From Flemingiibacterium sp045600005 (GTDB lineage Bacteria > Bacillota > Clostridia > Oscillospirales > CAG-272), in contig JAZRXB010000330.1 in the NCBI GenBank assembly GCA_045600005.1, positions 1 to 54,098 on the forward strand: a stretch of DNA of 54,098 nucleotides, given 5' to 3'. The notes beneath the pieces were generated by a model. It saw nothing but the letters and a program-made list of their open reading frames with translations, searched no databases and was not told the origin of the DNA. Below are positions 17,047 to 26,619 of this stretch, one piece after another. The number at the start of each line of letters is the position of its first letter. Within the stretch, counting starts at the first letter, position 1. A program made the translations under genes and the position numbers.

Positions 17047-17815
17047 AGTGTTTTACCCATTCTTTCAGTGTTTCAGCGTCGGCGCGGAGCTGTTCGCCGG
17101 CGTCGTCTTTGACGAATTCGAGCAGTAATGTGCGTGCTTTATGGTCGGAGGCGAGAATGTCGAGATAGCGTTTCCACGCTTCGGCATGATCGGCGAGCGG
17201 ATAGCGGATGCATTTCCCGCTCCGCGCGTCCCACGCGAAGACGTGGACGTTCGATACCCATTTAAGGACGCTTTTCAGCGCTTCGGCGTTGAAATCGACG
17301 TCCTTTGCCTGATTCGGCTGCCAGTAGAGGAAAACGTTGTCCCGGTCGATCTCACGCATCAGGGAAGCGGCGGAGGGTGCGGTGTTCGTCAGCGTTCCGC
17401 CGTGGTATTCAAAGCTCATCGTAAGCCCGGCGCCGGCGGCAAGGCCGGCGCAGAGCTGCGCTTCCCTTACCAGTGCGCACCGTTCGTCCGGCGTGACGGC
17501 TTCGCTGTTTTTCGTACCCGCCCAGATGCGGATATTCGGCGCGCCGAGCGCTTTCGCGGCGGCGAGATAGGCGGAAAACTCGGCTTTCGCATCGGCGTAT
17601 TCGCCGAGCCGGTAATATGAACCGTAGGAGACGACCGACACCTGCTTTCCGGCCGCGTCCTGCGCGATGGATGCGCAGGCTTCGAGTCCTTCCTTCGGCG
17701 CGTGAACGTCCGAGCCGATCTCGATCCCGTCAAGCCCGGTCTCGCGGGCGAGCGTCAGGACCTCTCCGATCGTCTTTTTTCGGAACGTGACCGAAACGAT
17801 TCCGGTGGTGAACAT
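17036..17815 (-). CDS. Sugar phosphate isomerase/epimerase-like TIM barrel protein
   Basis: Protein of 259 residues of the xylose-isomerase-like (AP endonuclease family 2) fold. It begins MFTTGIVSVTFRKKTIGEVL and has GLDGIEIGSDVH and MSFEYHGGTL, with Glu and His residues where metal ligands are expected. It overlaps the ene-reductase-like gene by 11 bp and lies 15 bp from the dehydrogenase gene, so it belongs to the same operon. The substrate is not known. Confidence 0.82.
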   Translation of the reverse strand: MFTTGIVSVTFRKKTIGEVLTLARETGLDGIEIGSDVHAPKEGLEACASIAQDAAGKQVSVVSYGSYYRLGEYADAKAEFSAYLAAAKALGAPNIRIWAGTKNSEAVTPDERCALVREAQLCAGLAAGAGLTMSFEYHGGTLTNTAPSAASLMREIDRDNVFLYWQPNQAKDVDFNAEALKSVLKWVSNVHVFAWDARSGKCIRYPLADHAEAWKRYLDILASDHKARTLLLEFVKDDAGEQLRADAETLKEWVKHYAV

Positions 17816-17830
17816 GATATCATCCCCCGT

Positions 17831-18829
17831 TTATGCCATCGTTTCGAGCATTTTCAGAGAAACGCCCCATTTTGTCGGCTCGCCCTTCGACCAGCGTCCG
17901 AATTCCTCTGCCATGTATTCGCCCATACGTGCGACCTCGTCGCCGAGCGAACCGGCGATGTGCGGGGTCAGCATGACGTTCGGCAGCGTGTAGAATCTGC
18001 TGCCGGGAACCGGCGGCTCCGGCATGGTGACGTCGAGCAGAGCGAAACGGTTCGGCTCCGCTTCGAGCGCCGCGATGAGATCGTCCTCGACGACCTGTGC
18101 GCCGCGTCCGGTGTTGATGAAGACGGCGTTCGGCTTCATCAGAGCGAAGCAGGAGGCGTTCAGCATTCCGACGGTCTGCGGATTGTTCGCCAGATGGTTC
18201 GAGATGACGGTGCAGGACGAGAAGATTTCTTCGAGCGAAGCCTTCTTCACGCCGAGCGAAGCGGCTTTTTCATCCGAAAGGAAGGGGTCGAAGCCGAGGA
18301 CTTCGAGCTTGTAGCCTTTCAGACGCTCCGCGACCATCGAGCCGATCATGCCGATGCCGATCAGACCGACCCTGCTGCCGTAGTTGCCGGTGAAGGGATT
18401 GCCTGCACCGCGGTTGCTCCACGTCGGGTTCGAGGAGCGGTGGAAGCGCTGGAAATAGCCCTTGTTGGCGAGGATGATCTGCGCGACGGTGTATTCCGCG
18501 ACCGGAACGCCGTTGGCAGCCCACGCGCTGAACACTTCGACGCCCGCTTCAAGGAACGGACGGGCGAAGTACTGGACCGAACCGGCGGCATAGAAGACGG
18601 CTTTCAGGTTCGAGAAATACTGTGCTATCTGCTCTGCCGTCAGGGTGAACATTCCCCACGTGGTGAAGATCACGTCGACGGTGTTCAGCTCGGCGGCGCG
18701 GCTGTCAAGCTCGTCCGGGTTCCAGATCGGTTCGAGAAATTCGAGCTGTCCGGCGAGCGCTTCGCGGGTCTCCTTCGTGTAGACGCATAGGCATTTGTCG
18801 CGTCCTTTTGAAATGATAATGGCTTTCAT
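17831..18829 (-). CDS. D-isomer-specific 2-hydroxyacid dehydrogenase family protein
   Basis: NAD-dependent dehydrogenase of 332 residues. The Rossmann motif is RVGLIGIGMIGSMVAERLKG; NTGRGAQVVEDDLIAAL and LTPHIAGSLGDE carry the conserved Arg and catalytic His. The Glu of the usual relay is in DVTMPEPP. It is the first gene of the minus-strand operon. A promoter lies at 18911-18939. The substrate is unknown; relatives reduce 2-keto acids or oxidise hydroxyacids. Confidence 0.87.
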   Translation of the reverse strand: MKAIIISKGRDKCLCVYTKETREALAGQLEFLEPIWNPDELDSRAAELNTVDVIFTTWGMFTLTAEQIAQYFSNLKAVFYAAGSVQYFARPFLEAGVEVFSAWAANGVPVAEYTVAQIILANKGYFQRFHRSSNPTWSNRGAGNPFTGNYGSRVGLIGIGMIGSMVAERLKGYKLEVLGFDPFLSDEKAASLGVKKASLEEIFSSCTVISNHLANNPQTVGMLNASCFALMKPNAVFINTGRGAQVVEDDLIAALEAEPNRFALLDVTMPEPPVPGSRFYTLPNVMLTPHIAGSLGDEVARMGEYMAEEFGRWSKGEPTKWGVSLKMLETMA

Positions 18830-18910
18830 GGGGATATCCTCCTGAATGATGAAAAAATAATGAATGATGAAAACGATTCCGTGCGTTCTGAATCTTTTCT
18901 GCCTTTCATC

Positions 18911-18939
18911 ATTATATCACGTTGCCGGGAGCGCGTCAA
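18911..18939 (-). promoter_or_regulatory. Sigma-A promoter of the five-gene redox operon
   Basis: On the minus strand: TTGACG (18934-18939), 17-bp spacer, TATAAT (18911-18916), 82 bp upstream of the first start codon. Confidence 0.82.
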
Positions 18940-18965
18940 GAGGGCGTGACGGGTGCCGGAAAACG

Positions 18966-19022
18966 AAAAAATCCGCCTTTCGCCCCGCTTTGGCGGACGC
19001 CGCGGCGGGACAGGGCGGATTT
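18966..19022 (-). terminator. Rho-independent terminator after the lipoprotein gene
   Basis: Long GC-rich hairpin: AAATCCGCC (18969-18977) pairs with GGCGGATTT (19014-19022), with further pairing inside. Read on the minus strand it ends in a T-run. The stretch 19023-19154 holds nothing else recognisable. Confidence 0.82.
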
Positions 19023-19154
19023 CTAAACGTTTTCCCGGAAAAGACGAATACTTTGACGGAAAAAAAGCTTGAAATGATTGAAAAACGATAAAATATCAAA
19101 AAATCGGTTGAAAATCTGACTGCTTATCCAAGATCGGACGGTCGAAAAACGACA

Positions 19155-20624
19155 TCAGTAAATCTTCATCGCGTTCAGTTCCTTCTGAGCCGCCGCCGCT
19201 TTCTGGTTGTAGATCACGTCGAGCGACGAGGTGGAGGTGACGGCGCGGCTGACCGCTTCGCAGGTCGCGGCGGCGAGATTCTGCGTCCCGGACGCGAACA
19301 GAAGCGAAAAATCGGTCGTCGCGCCCGCGAGGATCCTGTCCATCATGTGGATCGAGTCGCTGTCGCGCAGACAGCGGTTGATGCGCTCGTTGCGGTAGGT
19401 GTCGAGCACGTAGTCGAACGCGGCGGCGTTCATCGCCTCCAGGATCAGACCGGAGGTCTCGTAGTTCGGCGTGTTGGCGAGCGCGCAGAAGACCGGCGCT
19501 TCGGGAGCGAGCGGCGAATAATAGTCGGACTGGCTTTCGTCCGCCTTCGGCATGGGGAGGATCCCCCACTGACTGCGGTTGTTGATGAGCCAGGTCGTGA
19601 CATACATCCGGTCGGTCATGAACAGAAGATCGTCCGTGACGAACAGCGAACGGATCCCTTCCGACGTTTCGACGTATCCGCCGTCGAACAGCAGATGATA
19701 GAGCCGGTCGACGATCCCGGACGCGCGGAAATCGTCCATATAGGTGATGACCGGCACTTCGCCGAACTCATGCGAGACGTAGGACAGTCCCGACGAGGAG
19801 ACGAGCAGGTCGAGATAATCCGCGCGGTCCGCTTCGATGCCGTGTCCGTTGATGACGCCCGACGCATTCGACAGCTCGTAGAGCTTTTCCCATGTCCAGT
19901 TCCCGCTGTATACCAGCTCATAGGGATTTTCGAGACCGAGACTCCTTATCAGATCGGTGTTGACATAGACGCAGCTGAGGTATTCGGGATTGACGTTTGC
20001 CGAACCGAACACGCCGCAGAGCGTCGTGCCGTACAGGGCCTCGTTTGTCAGCGAAGGATAATAGTACCGGCTGTCGTAGTCGGTGAAGGGCAGACTGCGC
20101 ATATTGGCAAGCAGTCCGGCGGCGGCGAAGCTGCCGAGCGACGACTGCGGCACGGCGAGCAGATCGGAGAAGTACATATCCGACGCGATCGCTTCCTTTG
20201 CCCTCGTCAGCATTTCGGATACGTCGGAGACGCCGGGCAGGATGCGGACGTTATATTTTTCCTCGATCGAACGCTTGCAGTCGATCCGGCTGAGCACAAC
20301 GGGGTCGGCGCTTTCGGAAGGACAGATCGTTTCGGTGTCGGTGGTGGCGATGATGACGGCTGCGCCGTCGAGATCACGGCAGGGGAGCGCTTCGAGCCGC
20401 TTCTGTGATTCCTCGCGCGGGTCGGGAGCGGCGGTCGTTTCCGGCGGTTTCCGGGTCGCGGAGGTCTGCGTGACGGGGTCCGACGTTTCGGTTTCCTCCG
20501 TCTGTGTGACGGAAACCTCGCTGCCGGGACGGTTGATCACGATAAAACCGCAGGACGTGAGCGAAAGGGCGGAAGCGGCGGTCAGCGCAAGAAGCCGGAC
20601 GAGCCGGTTATAAGGCTTATTCAT
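19155..20624 (-). CDS. Extracellular solute-binding lipoprotein-like protein
   Basis: Exported lipoprotein of 489 residues. The start MNKPYNRLVRLLALTAASAL is a signal peptide ending in a lipobox LTSC (Cys at about residue 25). A Thr/Ser/Glu-rich linker (about residues 32-70) leads into a domain resembling ABC solute-binding proteins: YFSDLLAVPQSSLGSFAAAGLLANM, YVNTDLIRSLGLENPYELV and WTWEKLYELSNA. No permease or ATPase is adjacent, so it could be an orphan binding protein serving another transporter. The start at 20622-20624 has an AAGGA SD. Confidence 0.8.
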   Translation of the reverse strand: MNKPYNRLVRLLALTAASALSLTSCGFIVINRPGSEVSVTQTEETETSDPVTQTSATRKPPETTAAPDPREESQKRLEALPCRDLDGAAVIIATTDTETICPSESADPVVLSRIDCKRSIEEKYNVRILPGVSDVSEMLTRAKEAIASDMYFSDLLAVPQSSLGSFAAAGLLANMRSLPFTDYDSRYYYPSLTNEALYGTTLCGVFGSANVNPEYLSCVYVNTDLIRSLGLENPYELVYSGNWTWEKLYELSNASGVINGHGIEADRADYLDLLVSSSGLSYVSHEFGEVPVITYMDDFRASGIVDRLYHLLFDGGYVETSEGIRSLFVTDDLLFMTDRMYVTTWLINNRSQWGILPMPKADESQSDYYSPLAPEAPVFCALANTPNYETSGLILEAMNAAAFDYVLDTYRNERINRCLRDSDSIHMMDRILAGATTDFSLLFASGTQNLAAATCEAVSRAVTSTSSLDVIYNQKAAAAQKELNAMKIY

Positions 20625-20662
20625 GGCAGAATCCTTGTCAATCAATCGTTATTTCGATAAAA

Positions 20663-20691
20663 ATTATACCCTTTGCGGGAACAAAAATCAA
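20663..20691 (-). promoter_or_regulatory. Sigma-A promoter of the lipoprotein gene
   Basis: On the minus strand: TTGATT (20686-20691), 17-bp spacer, TATAAT (20663-20668). Confidence 0.78.
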
Positions 20692-20811
20692 GCCGTTGCC
20701 GTCAAGATTTACAGTAAAGACACGTTTGCGTCACGAAAAGCCGTATCGGGACGGGAAAAACGCGGCTGCGAACGCCATATAATAGACCGGACGGACCGAA
20801 CGATCCGTCTT

Positions 20812-21474
20812 TCAGTTCAGCCATGCTTCGACCCGGTTGATCGGGTAGCCTTTTTCGGAAAACGCCTTTTCGTATTCGGTCATGATGTTGTCGGCGGCGT
20901 ATTCGGATGCGTGGAGATCGTAGGTCAGATTCTCGAGCCGGAAGCCGCAGGCGGCGAACTCTTCAAGCGAAAAATCGAACAGCCCGCGGTTGTCGGTCTT
21001 GAAGAAGACCGCTCCGCCGGGTTTCAGAATGCTTTTGTATTCTTCGAGGAACAGACGGTGGGTCAGGCGGCGCTTGGCGTGTCCCGCCTTCGGCCACGGG
21101 TCGGAGAAGTTCAGATAGAGCCGGTCGACCGAGCCTTCGGCAAAGACGTCCCGCAGTCCGGCGGCGTCTCCGATCAGGAAACGGATGTGAGACTGCGCGC
21201 CGGTCTCCTTTAAGCGCGCGGCGTATTTTTCCATGGCGAGCATGGCGACGTCGCTCACACGCTCCATGGCGATCAGATTCACGTCGGGATACCGTTCGGC
21301 GAGACCGCAGATAAAGGAGCCTTTTCCGCAGCCGATCTCAAGCCAGAGCGGGCGCGCGCCGCCGCAGGAGAAAAATTCCTCCGCATTTTCGGCGCTCACG
21401 ACGCCTTTTTTCAGCAGAAGCGAGGAACACGCTTCAATTCTTTCGGCTCCGTGCTTTTTTTTTCTCATTCTCAT
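20812..21474 (-). CDS. trmB: tRNA (guanine-N7-)-methyltransferase
   Basis: SAM-dependent enzyme that methylates G46 in the tRNA variable loop. The 220-residue product has the SAM site LEIGCGKGSFICGLA and the family signature NFSDPWPKAGHAKRRLTHR, with FFKTDNRGLFDFSLEEF near the C-terminus. The start MRMRKKKHG at 21472-21474 is preferred because a GGAGC SD lies upstream; the open frame continues further 5' without homology. Confidence 0.95.
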   Translation of the reverse strand: MRMRKKKHGAERIEACSSLLLKKGVVSAENAEEFFSCGGARPLWLEIGCGKGSFICGLAERYPDVNLIAMERVSDVAMLAMEKYAARLKETGAQSHIRFLIGDAAGLRDVFAEGSVDRLYLNFSDPWPKAGHAKRRLTHRLFLEEYKSILKPGGAVFFKTDNRGLFDFSLEEFAACGFRLENLTYDLHASEYAADNIMTEYEKAFSEKGYPINRVEAWLN

Positions 21475-21482
21475 CTTGCAAT

Positions 21483-21511
21483 TTGCTCCTTTTTTTGATA
21501 GAATATATAAT
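21483..21511 (+). promoter_or_regulatory. Probable promoter for the DUF1700-like operon
   Basis: TTGCTC (21483-21488), 17-bp spacer, TATAAT (21506-21511). This leaves a leader of about 170 nt before 21685 in which no clear structure was seen. Confidence 0.6.
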
Positions 21512-21684
21512 AGCGTCGAAATACGACGAAAAAAAGCGGGTAGGGGGAGACGACGGACGTACTTTCGGACGTCGGCGCGGCATATCCCTATCATTATATC
21601 ACATCCCTGCCCGGTTAGGGAAGGGGTTTGCGCGAATTTTTCGTAATTTTCGGCAAGGAAATACAGGAAGGTGATTAAATACCG

Positions 21685-22590
21685 ATGATAGATAAGAAAA
21701 GTTTTCTTGAACGGCTGGACGCCGCGCTCGTGCTGCGCTGCGTTCCGGACGACGATGCTGCCGTGTATATCGCACAGTTCGACCGCTTTTACGACCGTCT
21801 GATCAGCGACCCCGAAAAAATGGTGATACTTGAAGATGTGGACCTCATAGCCGACAACATCGTCGCCGCTCTGAGAAAGAAGCGTGCCGCAGAAACGGCG
21901 TATGCCGAAGGCGAGGAGGTCGTTTCCGAAGAAGAAGAAACGAAACCCGCTTCGGACAGCGGAGCCGCGCAGAGCGGCGGGATGGATGAACCGAACGGAA
22001 GCATATCTCCGAAGGCTGTATCCGACGCTTCCGTTCAGCATACGAGAACGGTGGCGGCGGTTCCCGAAAACGCCGTCGTTCCGAGCGGAGCCGCGTCGGA
22101 GGAGGATACGGACGACGACGGCGCGGAAGACGAGTACGAGGAAGGACAGCTCCCGGAATATATGGAAGACGAACCGGCTCCGAACAGTACGCTGTTCTGG
22201 GTCCTGTTTGGCGTTACTCTTCCGATCACGCTGCCGCTCGTGACCGCCGTGTTCCTGCTCTTTGTCGCCATGTGGGCGGTGCTGTTCGTTGTGATCGCGG
22301 CGTCGGTCGCGGCGCTGGTCGCGCTGGCGGCAGGCGGGACCGCGCTGGCGCTGGTCGGCATCGTTTACGGCATTACGCAGCTGTTCGACGTCATGCCGAT
22401 CGGACTGTTTGAGATCGGTCTGGGCGTTGTGATCGGCGGATGCGTGATCTTCTTCGGCATTCTTCTGTATAATTTTGCGATCCGTCTGATCCCGGTTCTT
22501 GTCCGGCTGGTTGCGCGGCTGTTTGTCTATACGTTCGGACAGCTGAAAAAACTGTTTAATTTTCTGAGAAGGGAGTGCGCCAAGCAGTGA
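21685..22590 (+). CDS. DUF1700/HAAS-like membrane protein
   Basis: Membrane protein of 301 residues. The N-terminal helical region (MIDKKSFLERLDAAL, then FDRFYDRLISDPEKM) resembles the HAAS/DUF1700 domain. A long acidic Glu/Asp-rich stretch follows at about 70-165, then three or four strongly hydrophobic helices between about 170 and 290. In Firmicutes such proteins usually pair with PadR regulators and DUF4097 proteins; here the DUF4097-like gene follows with a 4-bp overlap, but no PadR gene is present. Confidence 0.7.
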   Translation: MIDKKSFLERLDAALVLRCVPDDDAAVYIAQFDRFYDRLISDPEKMVILEDVDLIADNIVAALRKKRAAETAYAEGEEVVSEEEETKPASDSGAAQSGGMDEPNGSISPKAVSDASVQHTRTVAAVPENAVVPSGAASEEDTDDDGAEDEYEEGQLPEYMEDEPAPNSTLFWVLFGVTLPITLPLVTAVFLLFVAMWAVLFVVIAASVAALVALAAGGTALALVGIVYGITQLFDVMPIGLFEIGLGVVIGGCVIFFGILLYNFAIRLIPVLVRLVARLFVYTFGQLKKLFNFLRRECAKQ

Positions 22591-23507
22591 AACCCACTTC
22601 GATTATATTTCTGATTATTTCGGTCCTGCTTGTCATCGGCGGGTTCACGACGATGGGCGTGGCGAAGAAGCTCGCGGCGGAGGAAGGCGTCGAGCTGGTC
22701 GCCGAGATCTCCGAGGGGAGCGAGGATTATATCTTCCAATATGAATATGCGGACGACAATGTAGGAAAGATCGCCGTCAGCGTGAAGAACGCGAAGGTGA
22801 ATGTATACGGCGGCGCGTCGAAGGCTTACATCGAGCTGATCAATTTCCCGGACGGAATGTACGATCTGAACGCGGGCAACCACGTGCTGAAGATCAGCGA
22901 TATCACGGGACTCGATTCGCTGGACAGCCTGACCGCGCTTGCGTCCAATTTCAAGGGACTTCGTTCGCTGGTCAATTTCTATAACATTCTCGGGCTGGAG
23001 CGGACGGTCAACATCTACCTCTGCGACGCGATCCCGGTGAAGGTGGTGGAATGCACGTCGGATAACGGCGATATGACGGTGAAGGACTGTTCCGCAACGA
23101 CCGATTACAATCTGAAAACCGGGAACGGCAGCCTGCGGCTTGACAACGTGAGCACCATGTCCGCTTTCCAGCTGGAGACCGGGACGGGCGATATCACGCT
23201 GAAAAACTGCTATGCGGGGCTGCTGTCCATAAAGATCGGCAGCGGCAGGGCTGAGCTTGGCGCGACCGACTTCCTGACGCTGAACGCGGAACTGGAAAAC
23301 GGAAATCTCCGCCTCGGCTACCGCTACGATTTCGATTACGTCAACCGCGACATTGATGCGTCGGGCGGCGTCACCATCGACGGCGAAGCGCTCCCGAACG
23401 AGGTCGAAGACCGGACCATCCCGACCAGCGCTCTCTGTGAGATCAGCGTGAAGCGCGGCTCCGTGACGATCGTCTCCAACGAACAGGATACGGACGCAGA
23501 GAGCTGA
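22587..23507 (+). CDS. DUF4097-like beta-helix envelope protein
   Basis: Protein of 306 residues from the GTG at 22587, which overlaps the previous stop and has a GGGAG SD; the GTG at 22575 is an alternative. An N-terminal helix (SIIFLIISVLLVIGGFTTMG) anchors it or acts as a signal. The rest is rich in short beta repeats (NGDMTVKDCS, NGSLRLDNVS, TGDITLKNCY), the pattern of the DUF4097 putative-adhesin family. Function unknown, probably extracytoplasmic. Confidence 0.75.
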   Translation: MKPTSIIFLIISVLLVIGGFTTMGVAKKLAAEEGVELVAEISEGSEDYIFQYEYADDNVGKIAVSVKNAKVNVYGGASKAYIELINFPDGMYDLNAGNHVLKISDITGLDSLDSLTALASNFKGLRSLVNFYNILGLERTVNIYLCDAIPVKVVECTSDNGDMTVKDCSATTDYNLKTGNGSLRLDNVSTMSAFQLETGTGDITLKNCYAGLLSIKIGSGRAELGATDFLTLNAELENGNLRLGYRYDFDYVNRDIDASGGVTIDGEALPNEVEDRTIPTSALCEISVKRGSVTIVSNEQDTDAES

Positions 23508-23543
23508 CGCTCTGACAACTTCTTTGAAAGGAACCATAAAACG

Positions 23544-26300
23544 ATGAGACAGGAATTTCTGCTTGACAAGGAATGGCGCTTCCACCTCGGCGACGTCGAT
23601 CTTTCCGCTTCCAAAACCCATACCGATTCCTATTCGTCCTCCAAAGCCGGACAGGAAAAGGGCGTGCCGAACATGAACTATGACGACGGCGGCTGGCGCG
23701 TCGTCGATCTGCCGCACGATTATCTGACCGAAACCGATTTCAGCGCCGACAACCTGATCTCCCACGGCTACAAGACCCGCTGCAACGCATGGTACCGCAA
23801 GGGCTTCAAGCTGCCTGCCGAGCTTGCGGGGAAGCATCTGATGCTTTCCTTTGAGGGGACCGCCGTCACCGCGCGCGTCTACCTCAACGGCTCGCTGATG
23901 GGACGCTCGTTCAGCGCCTATGCGCCGCTCGACATCGACGTCACCGACCGCGCGTTCTTCGGAGACCGCGTCAATACGCTCGCCGTCTATATCGACGGTC
24001 TGACCACCGAGGGCTGGTGGTATGAGGGCGCGGGCATTTACCGCCACGTGAAGCTCTATGCCAAGGAGCCGCTTCACATCGCGCACGACGGGCTGTTCAT
24101 CAAGCCGGTCTTTGTCGGGAACACCGCCAACGACTGGAAGGTCGTCTGCGAGACGACGGTCGAGAATTCCGCCTACGCTCCCGCCGAATTCACCGTGCGT
24201 ACCGGCATCTGGGACGGCGAAACGCTCGTCGCGTCGGGCGAGACCGGGCTTTCGGTCTGCGAGAGCGACGCAAAGAGCATCGTCACGCACACCCTTTCGA
24301 TCTCCAACCCGAAGAGATGGGATATCATCGACCCGAAGCTCTACACCGCAAAGGTCGAGCTGATCCGGAACGGCGAAGTGATCGACGCCGATTCGACGCG
24401 GATCGGTTTCCGCACCTTCACCGTCGACAAGGACAAGGGCTTCTTCCTTAATGAGCGTCCGGTCAAGCTGCTCGGGACCTGCAATCATCAGGATCACGCG
24501 GGCGTCGGCGTTGCCGTTCCCGATTCGATCCAGTATTACCGCATCCGCCGTCTGAAAGAGATGGGGACGAACGCTTACCGCTGCTCGCACAATATGCCGA
24601 CCAAGGCGGTGCTGGACGCCTGCGACGAGCTGGGTATGCTGGTCATGGACGAAAACCGCCGCTTCGAGTCCCGTCCGGAGGTGCTTTCGCACGTCGAGGC
24701 GATGGTGAGACGCGACCGCAACCATCCGTCGGTCGTCATGTATTCGCTCTTCAACGAGGAGCCGATGCAGGGCACGAAGGAGGGCGGCAACATTTACCGC
24801 CGCATGAAGAGCCATGTCCTGAAGCTCGACGACAGCCGTCTGCTGACCGGCGCGATGAACGGCGGCTACAACGACGCAGAGGGCGCGGCGTCCGAGATGA
24901 GCGTCACCGGCATCAACTACGCCGTTCCGAACGGCGTGCTGCAATACCGCAAAATGTATCCCGATCAGCCGATCGTCGGCTCGGAGAACAACAGCGCGAT
25001 CTCGACGCGCGGCTGCTATAAGACCGATAAGGACGCGCACGTGCTGTCCTGCTACGACGAGGAGGTCGTGCCGTGGGGTCAGCTGATCAGGACCACATGG
25101 AAGTTCACCCGCGAGAACGACTGGTTCGGCGGCATCTTCATCTGGACCGGATTCGATTACCGCGGCGAGCCGACGCCCTACGACTGGCCGTCCATCGGCT
25201 CGCAGTTCGGCATCATGGACACCTGCGGCTTCGCCAAGGACTCCTTCTGGCAGAACAAAGCCTGCTTCACGACGCTGCCGATGCTGCACCTGCTCCCGCA
25301 CTGGAACTGGACCGAGGGCGAGACCGTCCGCGTCATGACCGTCACCAACTGCGAGGAAGTCGAGCTGTTCTTAAACGGCGAATCGCTCGGACGCAGAAAA
25401 TCCGACGTCTGCGACCAGTGCATCTGGAACGTGACCTTCAAGCCCGGCACGCTGTCCGCGAAAGCGTACAACCGCGGCGTCCTCGTCGCGGAGGACAAAG
25501 TCGTTACGGCGGGCGCGCCGAAGCGCATCATCGCCGAGCCCGACCGCGGCTGGCTGTATGCCGACGGTCAGGATACCGTTCCGGTCAACTTCCGTGTCGT
25601 CGATGAGAACGGCAATCCCGTTGAAACGGCGGATGATCTGCTGCACTTCGAGCTGATCGGAGACGGTACGCTGCTCGGCGTGGGCAACGGCGATCCGAAC
25701 TGTACGGAGAGCGACCACGAGCCGCGCCGCAGCCTGTTCGCCGGTCACGCGCAGGCGCTGATCCAGGCAAAGGCGGACGGAAAGTCGCTGAAGCTCGTCG
25801 TCACCGGCGAAGGACTGGAGAGCGATGAGGTCGTCTTCGAGCTGCGCGCCGGAAAGCTCCCTGCCTATTTATATGCGTCGGTCAACCGCGCACTGAACGG
25901 CGTTACCGTCACGAGCGAGACCTTCGCCGAAGAGCCGGACACGCTGATGGAGATCGCCGACAACGATATGAACTCGCTCGAACCGGTTTCCTTCGACCAG
26001 TGGACCGCGCGCCCCGGCTTTAAGAACGGCTGGCGGTTCTACCGCGCGTTCTTCACGCCCGCGAAGCTCGCCAACCCTGATTCAAGGAACGAATGCCGCC
26101 TTGTCGTAAAGCGTCTGATCGGCGAATACGCCAAGCTGTACATCGGCTCCGAGCTGGTATTTGAAGGCGAGATCGGCGACCGTCCGCTTGAGGTCTCCTT
26201 CACGGGAAAACCGGGCGTAAAGACCGAGCTGCGGCTCTCGCTGCGCGCCGGAAGCCGTCCGGCGGGCATCATCGGCGGCATGGAGCTGACCGTAGGCTGA
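23544..26300 (+). CDS. Glycoside hydrolase family 2 (beta-galactosidase-like)
   Basis: GH2 enzyme of 918 residues without a signal peptide, so probably intracellular. The N-terminal sugar-binding domain has WRVVDLPHDYL and WYRKGF. The TIM barrel has GTCNHQDHAGVGVAVPD, NAYRCSHNMPT and HPSVVMYSLFNEEP (acid/base Glu), with the probable nucleophile Glu in PIVGSENNSA. The C-terminal region has Ig-like and GH2 domain-4-type segments. The likely substrate is a plant or host beta-galactoside or beta-glucuronide-type oligosaccharide, not fixed by sequence. It starts 36 bp after the DUF4097 gene. Confidence 0.9.
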   Translation: MRQEFLLDKEWRFHLGDVDLSASKTHTDSYSSSKAGQEKGVPNMNYDDGGWRVVDLPHDYLTETDFSADNLISHGYKTRCNAWYRKGFKLPAELAGKHLMLSFEGTAVTARVYLNGSLMGRSFSAYAPLDIDVTDRAFFGDRVNTLAVYIDGLTTEGWWYEGAGIYRHVKLYAKEPLHIAHDGLFIKPVFVGNTANDWKVVCETTVENSAYAPAEFTVRTGIWDGETLVASGETGLSVCESDAKSIVTHTLSISNPKRWDIIDPKLYTAKVELIRNGEVIDADSTRIGFRTFTVDKDKGFFLNERPVKLLGTCNHQDHAGVGVAVPDSIQYYRIRRLKEMGTNAYRCSHNMPTKAVLDACDELGMLVMDENRRFESRPEVLSHVEAMVRRDRNHPSVVMYSLFNEEPMQGTKEGGNIYRRMKSHVLKLDDSRLLTGAMNGGYNDAEGAASEMSVTGINYAVPNGVLQYRKMYPDQPIVGSENNSAISTRGCYKTDKDAHVLSCYDEEVVPWGQLIRTTWKFTRENDWFGGIFIWTGFDYRGEPTPYDWPSIGSQFGIMDTCGFAKDSFWQNKACFTTLPMLHLLPHWNWTEGETVRVMTVTNCEEVELFLNGESLGRRKSDVCDQCIWNVTFKPGTLSAKAYNRGVLVAEDKVVTAGAPKRIIAEPDRGWLYADGQDTVPVNFRVVDENGNPVETADDLLHFELIGDGTLLGVGNGDPNCTESDHEPRRSLFAGHAQALIQAKADGKSLKLVVTGEGLESDEVVFELRAGKLPAYLYASVNRALNGVTVTSETFAEEPDTLMEIADNDMNSLEPVSFDQWTARPGFKNGWRFYRAFFTPAKLANPDSRNECRLVVKRLIGEYAKLYIGSELVFEGEIGDRPLEVSFTGKPGVKTELRLSLRAGSRPAGIIGGMELTVG

Positions 26301-26321
26301 AAAGTTCGTCATTTTCCCGAA

Positions 26322-26346
26322 AAAACGTCCTCCGGACGGATTTTTC
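26322..26346 (+). terminator. Short Rho-independent terminator after the GH2 gene
   Basis: A 5-bp GC stem (CGTCC 26326-26330 with GGACG 26334-26338) flanked by A and T runs, ending TTTTT. Confidence 0.6.
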
Positions 26347-26423
26347 TCCGGGCAGAGGGCAGGAAAGCAGAACTGCATTTTTAATAAATTAAAAAATACG
26401 GCTTTAAACACGGTTTTCACCCA

Positions 26424-26619
26424 TTGACTTTTGTCGAAATGCTTGTGCATTGATGACAAATAAGATGTCAAATCTTTGGGGAAAAAAGCTCTATCTTTTT
26501 TGAAAAAAATCTGATACAATATTAGACGTTAAAGTCTCGTTATGTACGGGCTCAGACTGCGCTCAGCCGCGCGGGGAGCCGTTCATGATAACGATAATAC
26601 CAAGGAGGATTACAACCAA
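26424..26619 (+). promoter_or_regulatory. Control region of the MsmK-type ATPase gene
   Basis: AT-rich segment holding the inverted repeat TGACA-N7-TGTCA (26453-26469), a TACAAT -10-like box (26515-26520) with a poor -35, and a leader of about 100 nt containing an ACGGGCTC/GGAGCCGT stem. The poor -35 and nearby dyad suggest regulated transcription, which is inference. Confidence 0.45.

Noticed and set aside
22527..25301. 924-codon minus-strand open frame opposite the GH2 and DUF4097 genes
   Set aside because: Antisense shadow spanning two clear plus-strand genes; the product has no family pattern, signal or SD.
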